Notes: a model not told the origin generated them from the letters alone. DNA of 28,013 nucleotides from Lingula anatina (GCF_001039355.2 NW_019775568.1:191873-219885), one strand, 5' to 3'; positions 10,925 through 22,669 are shown, numbered from the stretch's first letter. Numbers and translations are program-made.

Positions 10925-13900
10925 ATGGCAGTGTTCAAGTTGTCATCATTTGTGCTCTTGTTGGTTCTTGTCCAGCACAGTAAAGTTTGGGGACACAACA
11001 TTGTCAATCTTCGATGCGAGGTCCCAACTCACGGCGGCCTTACGTCACATAATACAGGCACAGGTACAGCTGATACCTGCACATGTACAAAGACCAAAGA
11101 AAAGGTTCGTATGCCGTACACTCTTAAAATTGATCAGTTAAACTTAACCGAAAATACGTTCAATATTAAACGATTCACTCAGTCAGTATACGTCCGACTA
11201 CATATTCAGTTGACCCAAGGATTTACAACAGACTCCTTGACACAACAGAATTTAAGAATTTGTCATGTCGATCGTTTAACTTTTAGCCAAATCCTTGGTC
11301 AGAGTTAACCTTATAAACAGTGAAGATTAAACTGAAAAAAATGCCAGAAATGTTAGAGACATTCTCTAACGTCTTCTGAGTGTTCTGTTGAGAATAAGGT
11401 GAGCCCACTAAGATACAGAGGTTGAGACCGTTCCAACCCACGAGGGATGAGAGGCAGGGTATGAACGCCTTAGTCAGGATAGGAGTTTCCATCATTACTT
11501 AAACAGCCATAGCTATTTATGTAAACAGCCTGTAAGATTAAATCAAGGGAGAGGCACATAAATCCCACAAAACAATGAACAACTAGAAAAGCACTCAAAG
11601 AGCGCAGACCTCCGCCAAGGCAGCGATTTTTGATTATTATTGATTATTGGTTGATTATTGGTCCGGATCACCACCAAACACTAATCATCTCTCTCTTGGC
11701 CCACATCTGACAGTTCCTGAAAATTTCATCAAAATCGGTACATAACTTTTTGAGTTGATTACAAACAAACAGACAAACAGGGGTGAAAACATAACCTCCT
11801 TTGCGGAGGTAACAATTTGGATATCGGAAATACTTTTTTTACTTAGGATATTGATCCACCTAACAAAAATTTGACACGACTACATTACTTTGGCGGGTCA
11901 AGGTATAACGTGCTACGTCAAAAGTGCAAATGTTGGGCCAATGTTTTTGCTATCTGGGTGGCGACTTGAAATGCCCACTCCAGGCTCTGTTGACCAATCA
12001 CGCCCTGTGCGACTGGCTTGCATGGGCAGTCCTGCGCACGCAGAAACCTTTGTCAAAGATTCGCGCTCAACAGCAACCGAGAATTAAAATTGGTAACCTA
12101 GTGCGATCGACACAATGCAGAAGGGGAAAATAATTATAAATAAACAAGATTCACCAAGTTTGTAGAATTATATGACAGTCTTTCGTTATTCCTGTCAGAG
12201 GTCCTCAGATCAGTTATTCATTAACCGATCCACACGGTTACCATGTCGACCAATAGACTGGTTGATTAATAACCGAATAAACCGTTGTTTGTAACTGATT
12301 TCAAGTCAACCGATTTTATCGGTAGGGTCAGTAACCGATTTGTTTTTAGAGTGTAACAATTATATACTTACGCAATATGCCCCCAACCTTATTAGGGATA
12401 CAGAGTAATCCCCTCAGAAATATATTTTTCAATGTTTGCCCAAGAATTGACCTCAGCTTTCATTATATTTGGCTCGGCGTTTCTTAAAAATCACCGAAAT
12501 TAATTAAACAAGTTGGCAAGATTATCATTTGAATAGCAGTGTGATCAATGTGACCCCGTAACTGAATTTTAAAAAAATCGAAAATCGACTTGCATGTATA
12601 AGTACCAATGGTTTCTGTGGACGACGTTCACTCAAAGTCGTTGAGAGGTCCGAGTACATTTAGTTGACAAAGGCTTTTTAAACACTAAGACGAAAAGAGT
12701 ATTGTTTAACCCTTAAAATTTTCTGCCTTCAACGTGTCTAATTTTACTTAATTGCTGTAGGTAGCTGATTTGGAAAAGAAGTTGCATGTCACAGCCATGG
12801 CACATCTGGAAATGCAGAACAAGATAAGGCTTCAGCAGGAACAGTTAGTGAAATCTGATGCTTTGATGTCGAATCTAACTGATACACTAGGATCCGCCTT
12901 GGAGAAAATCAAGAAAATGGAAGAAATTCTATCTGTTCCTAAAGGTAGGAAATACATTAAGGTATAATAAAAAATGATAGTGTTAATTGAATTAAAGAAT
13001 CTGTGAGTTTTGATGAAAGAATGTCTTCGTTTGTGTACGTGGGGAGGGGACCGGGGGCACAGAAATGTTTTTAAATATATTATTTTCCACACTACATTTA
13101 CTTGTTCAGTTTTGCACATTCCTGAACATAATTTAAAAACTACAACTTGCTGCACCCTGACCTTCGTGGATATGGCACGAGTGTAAGTTTGGAAATGCTA
13201 AGTTATGAAACACGTAGCAAAATGATTATTGTATACAGAGTGCATTGTTGACACCAAAAAGCGATTCTGATGTCCAGGAATGTATGAAATTAGACATCTT
13301 TGATTGCCAGATAATATCCACTAAGGTTAATCCAAAATATTTCTAATTTAAAAGATTTGATCTAAAATAAATCTGATTGAAATCTGATCGTTTTGGGCGT
13401 CAAATACCCCGATAGTCTTATCTTTCGACTGGGTGATCACACACCTGGTTTATCAAAAATTCAAAGTTCATCGTTCCGTCATTGATAACGTGGGAGTCTT
13501 CCATTTTTTCTGTAAATTGTATATTTGCCAGCATTTCTGATCAGTTGAAAATTAAACAAAAGCGTTTTTAGATTTTTAGAGCTAATACCATATTTTGTAA
13601 TCTGACACATTTTAAAGAATTTTACAAATTCGTATTCTGCTTTTCAGAGTGTCCCTCTGGTTTCGTTGAACTCGGTGGCAGTTGCTATTATATCTCGACA
13701 GCTAAGAAAACTTGGCTCCAAGCTCAGGAGTACTGTCAAAGTCTCTCTGCCAATCTGGCCACTATAACGTCCAAAGCTGAAAATGAGATGATTGCCGCCA
13801 ATTTACCAGGTAAGCTCCTTTCCATTTGATTGAACAGATGGTTAATAGTTACGATTTTCCAAACATATCAAATAACTTGGGCTTCCAACCTTTTAGAGTG

Positions 13901-16900
13901 TAAAAAAATCTGACAGAGACCAGGTTGCTTATCATTGTAATGTCGTTTATAAAACAGAATATATTCAATTGTGTTGGAAGAAAACATAAGTGGTAAAAAA
14001 TGCACTCGGAAAAAATGGGGATTAATAATAGTAATTATAAAATAATTTTATTTAAAAAGGGTACAACATGTTAAGCGCAAACACTTATCTTACACTTGGC
14101 CCTCTGGGAGGTAAGAATAAAATATTGTGTTAATGAATAAAAGTGAATAAATTAATGAAATTAAAATAATAACTAGACTGCAACTGGCTGAAGCCAGTGG
14201 CGGAGGATTCCCCTGCATAATAGAGGTGGAATGGCCTTGAAGAAAAAGGTCAATTACAAGGCCACGTGCCAGATCTGATCTCATATTCTGAATGAGCATA
14301 TGTGGATTAGGGGAGGTGGGACATCAATACATCAATTTTAGCCCAAGTGAATATGTCACCTTAAAATGTCCAAATAACCTTGAAATTGAAGGTCAAGGTC
14401 AGATTTGACATTTGATTAGGGGATGTTAGGTATAGGTTTGGGGTAGTTTACTATAGCATGTTATCACAAAAAAATCAGTATTTCATGGAGAAATTGCCAA
14501 AGTCACGATTTCTGCGACATAAATATTTTAAAATCTATATTTACAAAAACGTATCATGCAATCGCTACGAAAGTTCAGCTAACTTTAGGTAAGACTAAGG
14601 TCCTTAGCCACATAGCTTATACTTAAGGCATAATTGCACTTTCAAATTTTGCAAATTTCGTCTTTAAATGCCCCTGTGACCTTGAAAAGTGGGTCAAGGT
14701 CACTGTTACTTGGTGTATAGCATATACTTGGGCGCCTACCAAGCTACACAAAAATCCAAATACAAGTAATCAAATACTGGGTCAAAATTTTACACTTAGG
14801 CTTCGTTCACATGCAATGTCTATTTTCTATTTTCTATTTTCGGTATGCCTTATGATCACGGTCTGTGCACTGAATATCCCGCGGCGTAATTACTGGCAGC
14901 GCGAGCCAGTTACTATAAGTTACTATAAGTAACTGGCTCGCGCTGCGGCGGGATATTCAGTGCACAGACCGTGATCATAAGACATACCGAAAATAGAAAA
15001 TAGAAAATAGACATTGCATGTGAACGAAGCCTTAGATGATGGTGTTCTACTAAAACGGGCATACTTGGATGAACTAAAACACTTTGATCTTCTGTCAAAT
15101 ACTAACCTTCACAACACACGCCATACTTTGTCATGGAGTGAAGGAGTAAAGAAAATTCTTGTAGAAAATGGGTTTCGAGACGTATGGCTCAAACAGAAAG
15201 TAGACAAAAACTTCATGAAAAATTTTAGTGTTAGACTTAGAGACAGTAGTATACAACTTTGGCATAGTAGGATATCACAAGAAAATCTCAAATTGAGAAG
15301 GTATAAAACTTTCAAACTTCATTTTGAGAAAGAAAAATACCTTGATATAATACAAGATAAAGAAAAACGTCAAACCCTAACCAAATTCAGAATCAGCAGC
15401 CACAATTTGCACATAGAAACAGGTCGCCACGTCAGGGGTAAACCAACACCAGTCGAAGACAGAAAATGCCAAATCTGCAACTCTGGAGTTATAGAGGATG
15501 AAGAGCACTTCTTAATTACCTGCCCTCTGTATACAGAACACAGAAAAGAACTCTTTAAAATAATACAAAGCAGACACACATGCTTTGCACATTTAAACAA
15601 CAAAGATAAATTCCACTTTATAATGAACAATCCAAACGAAACAGTGATAATTTCCTTGGCCAAATTCCTTAACCTTGCTTTTAACAATAGAAACTGTGCT
15701 ACGTACGTACGTCTTCCACTTTATGATGTCTATCAATAATTACTATAAATACGAAGATTAAGTTCACATAGTAGAAAACATTGGTACATTTCTATATATG
15801 TAATTTTGGTGCTATTTACCTATGTATTTTACTATTACTATTATCATTATTATTGCTGCTATTACCTTATCTATGTACATTTTCACCAGCTCAGTCTGGT
15901 GCAGAAAGTATGAATAAAGCATATATATATATATACTGACCGTAGGCTACTTATGATAATTATTTCAATTTTTTTGCGAAACAAAAAGGTATGGAAAGAA
16001 AAATGTCCAAATGACCTTGAAATTGAAGGTCAAGGTCAAATTTGACATTTGATTTTGGGGTGTTAGGTATATGTTTGGGGTAGTTAAGTATAGCATGTTA
16101 TCACAAAAAATCAGGATTTCATGGAGAAATTGATAAAGTCACTATTTCTGTGAAAGTATTAATATTAAAAAATCTAATCAGTCAATTGTCAATATTATTA
16201 GCGACTGCACTGGATAGAACCCCAGGGCAACCTTTTACATCATCCTTGTGGCTCCGTGACATCTGACTTACCCCCTGCCGAATGTCAACCACTTGGAGCA
16301 TATTCTGCAATAGGTTAACCTTGACATGACCTTTTTGCCTAAAATTGGGTCACGTGATATAGAATCAATGTGTGACCTCACCTATGAAAGGATTTGTCAA
16401 AATGCTGATAATTCTAGGAGATATTGCATTTTGAAATTTGCAAAAAATTCACCTTGAAAATTAGGTCAAGGTCAATAAAATTGGGTAATCCGGAATAACT
16501 TTTCATAGGCTATCAGTATGATTTTTTTTCAGAATTTTAGATAGAAACTTTTTGACGAAAAATAAAAATAAGAAGAATAAGAATAATAATAAGAACAGCA
16601 AAAACAATAGAATTCCCCTATGGGAAATCCTAATAATGAGAACAGCAAAAACAATAGTATTCCCCTATGGGGAATCCTTATGAAGTAAAACTGCTTCGAG
16701 TTAGAATAACAATAATAATAAGAATAAAGCAAAAGGCATTAAATTATGCTAGTAAAATTTTAGGGTGGATTAGGCAGCCTATTTCCTGCGTTTGTGACCT
16801 CGTTAAAAATTTTTCAATAAAAAGTTCTGTCACTTATTGTGTGGTTTTGTTTAAAAGAAAGCTTTTTTATGCTACATTTTAGATTCAGTGCCCTACTGGT

Positions 16901-17121
16901 GGATAGGTGCTAACGACCGGGAGAATGAGGGTAGATGGGTCTGGGTGGCTACCAACGCCACTCTTACCTTCACCAACTGGTTTAGACCTGATGACGAACC
17001 TAATAATTTGAATGGAAATGAGGATTGTGTGGTAATTTACTATAAAGAGTATAACAACAAGTGGAATGATGCATCATGCATTACTAACACTGAATTTGTC
17101 TGTGAACGCTCCCGAATCTGA
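10925..17121 (+). CDS. Secreted C-type lectin with coiled-coil neck and EPN-type carbohydrate domain; four exons
   Basis: Coding exons are 10925-11104, 12761-12944, 13648-13809 and 16883-17121. They total 765 nt (254 residues plus stop) with frame kept at every junction. Residues 1-23 form a signal peptide; 24-60 are Thr/Gly-rich with Cys31, Cys52 and Cys54. Residues 61-118 are charged with heptad-like hydrophobics, probably a coiled coil for oligomerisation. Residues 122-254 are a long-form C-type lectin domain with six cysteines (123, 134, 151, 224, 241, 249), the WIG core (182-184), EPN at 214-216, Glu222 and WND at 236-238. These are the calcium site-2 ligands; EPN in this family predicts mannose-type rather than galactose binding. 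NAT at 200-202 is a glycosylation sequon. The start was chosen because the signal peptide begins there and a TATA-like box lies upstream. The exon 1 donor (AAAG|GTTCGT) is weak, so the 1-2 junction is least certain; the CTLD exons are secure. Likely role: secreted pattern recognition or mucus lectin. Confidence 0.85.
11581..11812. repeat. Interspersed repeat with AACTAGA start and GCGGAGGT end
   Basis: It starts AACTAGAAAAGCACTC, continues through a GACCTCCGCC motif and an AAAATTTCATC-type core, and ends in a small hairpin (CCTCC, TTT, GCGGAGG). It looks like an old short interspersed element of a type I have the impression is common in marine animal genomes, but I cannot name it. It lies in intron 1 of the lectin gene. 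Confidence 0.55.
12221..12340. repeat. Cluster of AACCGAT-type motifs
   Basis: AACCGATC, CGGTTA, AACCGAATAAACCG, the near-palindrome AACCGATTTTATCGGT and TAACCGATT fall within 120 bp of lectin intron 1. It is either a decayed satellite-like array or a set of binding sites. Confidence 0.35.
14171..14725. repeat. Interspersed repeat with GGTCAAGGTCA core, copy 1
   Basis: It begins AACTAGACTGCAACTGG with a small hairpin (ACTGGC/GCCAGT). It contains CTTGAAATTGAAGGTCAAGG at about 14379 and a second CCTTGAAAAGTGGGTCAAGG near 14676. The part 14364-14538 is a direct repeat of 16001-16178. It is interrupted on its right side by the 5'-truncated LINE. Confidence 0.6.
14726..15739 (+). pseudogene. C-terminal part of a LINE reverse-transcriptase protein
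   Basis: Roughly 260 codons of a LINE ORF2-type protein excluding the inserted MITE. Near the C-terminus is a CCHC zinc-binding motif: CQIC, nine residues, H, four residues, C (around 15465-15525), followed by CPLY and a basic HRKELF stretch. This C-terminal knuckle after the reverse-transcriptase domain is typical of many non-LTR elements. The frame is open from the MITE junction to the stop with no internal stops, so the copy is fairly young, but both the catalytic region and the endonuclease are absent. Confidence 0.75.
14799..15031. mobile_element. Palindromic MITE (PIF/Harbinger-like) inside the LINE
   Basis: A 233-bp near-perfect palindrome. It begins GGCTTCGTTCACATGC and ends with the inverse, with arms of about 100 bp meeting at a short TTACTATAAG duplication near 14910-14930. 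The left arm carries an extra 13-base piece near 14884. TTA flanks it at 14796-14798 and 15032-15034, the three-base duplication expected of PIF/Harbinger elements. Removing the element and one TTA restores the LINE reading frame exactly, which proves it is an insertion. Confidence 0.85.
15884..15901 (+). other. 3' hairpin of the LINE
   Basis: Stem CACCAG/CTGGTG with loop CTCAGT, about 40 nt before the end of the element. The same stem with loop TACAGA occurs at 1513-1530. A stem kept while the loop changes suggests a structure recognised by the element's reverse transcriptase. Confidence 0.6.
16001..16480. repeat. Interspersed repeat with GGTCAAGGTCA core, copy 2
   Basis: 16001-16178 is a direct repeat of 14364-14538, including the GGTCAAGGTCA core and the run GCATGTTATCACAAAAAA. 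A further ACCTTGAAAATTAGGTCAAG block near 16451 parallels the one near 14676 of copy 1. Both copies are in the lectin's last intron. Confidence 0.6.
16592..16680. repeat. 47-bp tandem duplication with palindrome
   Basis: Two units start at 16592 and 16639. Each has AGAACAGCAAAAACAATAG followed by the palindrome-like ATTCCCCTATGGGGAAT (perfect in unit 2). It lies about 200 bp before the last lectin exon. Confidence 0.7.
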
Positions 17122-19690
17122 TGTCAATTTCAATCCCAGTACCAAAATGGCCATGCCATATTGGATTTCCCCACCGCTAAACCCTTTCTTTCCCCATTTT
17201 GACCATTCGTTATCTTATCCCAAATCCCTGTCAAACGCAAATATGGTGATCTTGGTTCTCCTGGTTTCCAGATTATTAGTGGTCACCAGGGTGCACCCTG
17301 AGTTTAGATAGCCTCTGGGATCAGCTGCATGCTGAAAGTAGAGAGGAGAGTTTTTATCGACCTCTGTAATTTAGGTTGACAGGCTAGAGAGGCCGAGAGG
17401 ACAACGTTCACCTCTGTACAGCGTTCAACGTAGCGGTGACATCTCTCACAAGCAGTTTATTTGGTTATACAAATTTAATTATTCTTGAAAATTACTAAAA
17501 AGGCATAAGCGAAATGACAATCCGCGCAGACAACTTTTCTAATAATCCTATGCATGGTGGATAGTAATGGCTGTCAAATGAGCAGGCTACTGCAATGTAC
17601 AGGTAGCTGATTCTATTTTTTCCTTTAACTTCATAGTTACAGTTGTAATCTTCGAATAATTTTCCACTCAAGCAATAGGCCAATGAAGATCGCGATAACA
17701 GCTTTAGTATTAAATGAAACACGACCCATTAAAACAGTCTTTAATTCTACTCTGAGTGGAATATCTTTAAATAGCGAGTAATTTTACCCATGGCAAATTA
17801 TTACAATCGTTCAATTTCCCAGAAAAGAACCTGTTTTAGAAGATCGTCTCATGTGTGTGAATTGAAAGCAAACAAACGACAGATATCTTTAGTTTTATCT
17901 TACCAGTAGTTTAGCAAAGAGTACGTTTGTTGGTCATGAATCACCCGTAAGTTTTATTATCATTATTTTGAACTGAAAAAATAACACGTGTTTGAAATGT
18001 TTCTTCTGAAAATATGGATTTTTAATTACCATAAAAAATTCTCATCTTTTGACTTAATTGAGTGAATCGTCTATGCCCTCTCTCCGTCGGTACGCCTGTC
18101 ACAACATTGTGCGAAAAAGAAAAATAAAAAAAAAATAGATTAACGTGTCAGCCAAGGTCACCAAAGTTCTATTGGCATTCCTTGATCGCTGCTCGATAGG
18201 ATCACCTTGACCTACTAAGCAAGGTCAACTACTAGTACCTCTGGTCACCTGACACCACCATGGCAACTAGACGCTTCCATTTTATCACAGGTCGAGACAT
18301 TTGATTAACATTGGTAATTAACTGCTTAAGAAAGCACGTTGAAGAAGAAGGATTGTATATTTGGCCAAAATATTTAGGTACTAATAAAGATGAGTAAAAT
18401 CTTCATATTTTTGATTTTGTTGACATTTCCTTTCTTCATTCCGTCAGACTGATGTATACAACATTTTGACAGAAAATCCATTTCATCTTCGAAAGATGCC
18501 GTTAAACGAAATTCATGGCTTGGCACGCAGCATAGAATGACTGATATATTGCTAATATAGCAATTATGCGCATATAGTTATTTATATTGAATAGTGTAAT
18601 AAGATGACATGGGAAAACTGCGCATTATTACAGGATTCCAACAATGGGTACTGCAAAATATCGTGTGAAAGTAAGTGCAATACTTACCCAAATTATCTAC
18701 TCGGAGTATTTTACCTCAAGGTTACATGAATCAGCCAAATTCTAATGTTACAATAGCACTAACATTGTATAGTCAAAGTTCCTGGGAGGTATTTCAAGTT
18801 TTTTTAAAGTAAACATTGAATGATTTTCATTTGACCTGGTTTTGTAATTTGGAAAATCAGTTATCATACTATAAAATTGTGTCAGACTTATAATTGTTGT
18901 CAGTGACTGAGTTGTTCGTAAACTGAAAGAGAGTAGGATTTACAAATTTACTCAAAATAGTTACATAACATAAAGGATATGAAATGAGACCAAAATAAGT
19001 TTCGAAAATAAACAAACCACAGACCTCTTAAAGTTTGATAAAAGAAAAAGAGGAAAAGGGATATACCGGGGAACAATAAAGACCAAGATGAGTTCCAAAA
19101 TAAATCACAGGGCACTAAAAGTTTACTAAAGAAAAAAGTGTTTTACAACATTAGGTTCCGACCTGCTATGCCTTAGCCTGCGGTTTGCAGATTAACAGGT
19201 AATTCAGGTTTGATATAATCTAAGGCCAAATACCTTAACCTCGGGAATAATTATAATTATAATAGTAATAATAAATTACACGCCAAACCTTTACAAGAAA
19301 TTTTCAAGAGAATAATTCAAAGGAATCCTTGTATCATGAAAAATAGCAGAAGCAGTACATGGTTATCCTACAGGTATTTCATGAGGCTTGCAAGTCATGG
19401 GAGTTATCGGGGTTGGGTAGCCCCTCCCTTTTTATCGACCTTCGGCAGGAAGCCAAGGGGGCAAATGGGGAGAGGGAGGGGAGATGAATATCCTCGTTCT
19501 TACCTGTACATTCACCGGTGTTACAAACTAGTAAAAGTCAGTCATAACATATATAGACCCCCAACACGGAAATATGCATAAAATTTTGAACGTCTGAAAA
19601 AGATAACATAAGGCTTGGCGAGGCAGACAACCTCTGGTCGAAAATGACTTTAATTCATGAAATTTGAACATCTGGAACTTCTGAGCACCT
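17122..19690. other. Lectin 3' flank and gene-free spacer
   Basis: Downstream of the lectin stop. ATTAAA at 17709-17714 is a possible variant poly(A) signal; no AATAAA is closer. A cluster of GGTCA/TGACC half-sites lies at about 18150-18260. No other exon is supported. Confidence 0.4.
18985..19140. repeat. Two diverged tandem units of about 95 bp
   Basis: GAGACCAAAATAAGTTTCG at 18985 and AAGACCAAGATGAGTTCCA at about 19079 begin similar stretches. Both continue to a CACAG and then a TAAAGTTT/AAAAGTTT motif. Confidence 0.5.
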
Positions 19691-19699
19691 CCCATTTCA

Positions 19700-20293
19700 A
19701 GATTTCAACCAAAATGATCTTTTCTTTATTTCAGTTAAGTTATTCTGTAGGAAATTTTATGGCACATTACTGTAACTCCAAAATTGTAACATTTAGTCCC
19801 TTATATCCCCAAAACTGGCAGAGATAAGTCCATAGTTACTATGGAAGTTGAATAGGAAGTCATATACTGGCAATTAAACTGACCTTGAATTTGACCTTTA
19901 ACCTACTTTTCACCATTAACTGAAGTTTGGAACATTTTAGTCCCTTGTATCTCCAAAACTGGCAGAGATATGCACACAGTTACTATTGAACTTGAATAGG
20001 AAGTCATATACTAGCAATCTAACTGTGATCATGAAATTGACCTTTGACCTACTTTTTGCCATGAATTGCACTTCACTAATTTGGATTTAACCTTTTACTT
20101 TTCCCCATGATTTTGTTTTAAATTGTAATTTTCAATAAAAATATTTAGAACTCTAGACTGCATTTTGTAGAGCTTGTCAAGCACAACACTGGAGGTGGTG
20201 TCCTTTTTTTTTGTTGCTTTTACATACAAATGCGCTTACTCCAGCTGGTGGAACAATACCCGAAGGCGTTATCGCCTCTCTGATCCTCTAGTT
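19700..20293 (-). repeat. Interspersed repeat, AACTAGAGG start on minus strand, with 144-bp tandem units
   Basis: Read on the minus strand it starts AACTAGAGGATCAG, followed by a GGCGATAACGCC hairpin. It then contains two units with a period of 144 bp; TTTAGTCCC recurs at 19792 and 19936, followed by CCAAAACTGGCAGAGATA. TGACCTTTGACCT-type motifs occur in the units. The AACTAGA start is shared with the repeats at 11581 and 14171. Confidence 0.5.
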
Positions 20294-20803
20294 TTGGTAC
20301 AATTTATACCTTGTTTATTTCATTGTTAATGGAAACATTCCAAACAGCTGTTTAGAGTGCTTTTATACACATAATTTTTTGTTGTTACTGTAACAGCCTT
20401 TTGCTTTTAGCATTTTTTACTATTCCTTAGAGCCTTGTACAAAATGTGTATTGGTTAACAATTTAGACCAACAAATGCTAGTCTGTGAGAGAAGTTATAT
20501 AAAATTAATAAATACGCTGAAACAAGTTTTCCTAGTTATAAGAGTTTTATACAGTATAGTGAAATCAGTGATGGCTTTTGTGAGAAAATACTGTAATATA
20601 CCACCCCTCCCTCTCTTCTTTAGGATTAAAAAATAACAATAACTTTCCCATTTACTTGTGCCAAACCACAAGTATTTAACATATAACTTTTTTTTTAAAC
20701 CACAAGACATGTTTCATTAGAAACAAATCATTTATGTAATATATATGCTGAAAAGAGTTGCACTGAATCATTAGACTGCATACAACAGGTAAATATGGCT
20801 ACT

Positions 20804-20817
20804 CCCCCCCCCCCCCC
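20804..20817. repeat. Poly(C) run
   Basis: Fourteen consecutive C residues. Confidence 0.9.
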
Positions 20818-21127
20818 ATAACTCATTAAATATACTATGTTACAATGCCTCAAACCAAATATTTTATGCATAAACTTTATTATAGCAAATTATTTTAAAA
20901 TATGACAATGGGCACTTTGCCAATGGTTATCTGCACTCATCCTTTAAGGTTCACTTCCACAGGAATAGGTCATATGCAAGTTTAATCTGTGATTATTTTT
21001 TCATAAATGGGTCAATTTAGTGGTAATCCAAATAAAAATAAAAGCAAATTTGAAAATGTAGTCTAGCTTGTATTTCCCCATAAAAAGTTATTTACATTTT
21101 TACTGAAGATCACACACTAGTTTAAGG

Positions 21128-21158
<31 letters not shown>
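21128..21158. repeat. Poly(A) run
   Basis: About 31 consecutive A residues. It could be the tail of an old retroposed sequence, but nothing recognisable precedes it. Confidence 0.9.
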
Positions 21159-21159
<1 letters not shown>

Positions 21160-22624
21160 AGTGTCTGACTCTAGTATATACTTTTATTAGAAGTATTTTT
21201 TTTTACTTTACATTTATCTCTATTTGAATACAAATGTGAATAAGTACAATTTTTAACAATTTCAAACTATGAACCATAAATTAACCATTAACTGATAATA
21301 AATATGAGAAGTGGAAAAATACTGAAAAAAAAAAAAAAAGATAATTAAGCAATCTTTGAGACCATTAAGAGAAAATTTTCTAATAAGACAAAATCTATCT
21401 AAAAACATTTGGGAAAAGAACATTTGCACAATATCAAATACAGTGGCAGAGAACTTATACATGTAAAAAGTTCATGAATATAAGAAGTTCATGAATACAC
21501 AAAACGATCCAAAACTAAAAAGATTGCCAAATCATAAAATTTATACACCCAACAATTCTGTTAAAGAGAAATATATTTCCAACTTCTGATTTTTGAACAT
21601 AAATTCCAACACGTCCTTAACTTATTGACTCAGGCATCATAGTCAACTAGAAATCACACAAAATGTATCTGTAATCAAGTATTTTAGTGAATTAATAGTA
21701 TGAATAAACTCTTAAAATAATGTTTCTCACTCTTGACTTGATAAAATTATAGTTTTTTTTTTACAACTGTCAAATAACATGTGTAATTGTGTACCACAAA
21801 CAATTTGGATAGTGGAAAAACTACATTCTATAAAAAAAGCTGTCATTTCATGAATAATGTTTTTTATAATCACCACTGTATACTGCCAGTCCTCTTCCAT
21901 ATAGTTCAGAAAATTACAACTATAAGACAACATTGAATGCTTAATTCAAAGAATAAGACTCCATCCATTTGTGGTATACTTAGATGCTTCTGGATTATTA
22001 AAACACCACACTTTTGATCATCACAGATCCTGCTGTCTATTTATGTTAGTTGACAATAAAAATCATCCTTTGCATGAACTCCAAAATATCAATTGTGAAT
22101 TGCTCATATAAGATCATAAACTTTTAAGACAATACCTACTATATTGTAAACGTAATTACTGGTACGTTATATGTAAACAATTACTGAATATATCTTATAA
22201 TTAATTAATATAATCATAAAGGTTTAACAATTCCCAGAGCCTTTGATATACAGATGATAACACAAGTACAGTAACAACAACAACAAAAAAAGGATTTTGT
22301 AATGAAATGATTGACATTATTAAGAAACATTTAGATGCTTGTAGAAAACATTAAAGTTCTTAATTAACAGGCCCCAAATGCAGTTTAAAAATATGATTAG
22401 TGGCATATAATACTTGAGCATACAGGTATGTCTGTAAATTAAAATAATTTTTCAACAGACTGAAAATTGCTCCCAATGCAATGATGTTGACATAGGTTAT
22501 GTGGCAAGTCAGAAAAATTTATGTAAAAAGCTATAAAACAATATATATGGATTACTGTCTTCTATGTAATGACATATTCACAATTTTAATTTTTAAAAGC
22601 TAGACTATGGCATGTACATTTGGG

Positions 22625-22626
22625 AA

Positions 22627-22669
<43 letters not shown>

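Larger units (their letters stand above)
14726..15942 (+). mobile_element. 5'-truncated non-LTR retrotransposon (LINE), interrupted by a MITE
   Basis: A retroelement fragment in the lectin's last intron. Its coding frame starts at 14726 (HILGRLPSYTKIQ...), reaches codon CAC TTA at 14793-14798, is broken by a 233-bp MITE, and resumes with GAT at 15035 in the same frame to a stop at 15737-15739. The 3' untranslated part contains the hairpin CACCAG/CTGGTG (15884-15889 and 15896-15901), then AATAAAGC and a short TA-repeat tail. Only the part downstream of the polymerase core remains, so this copy cannot move by itself. I cannot fix its clade beyond a non-LTR element. Confidence 0.8.

Noticed and set aside
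11890-12133. GC-richer open frames on both strands in lectin intron 1
   Set aside because: No motif or splice borders; possibly a decayed element with CCAAT-like motifs.
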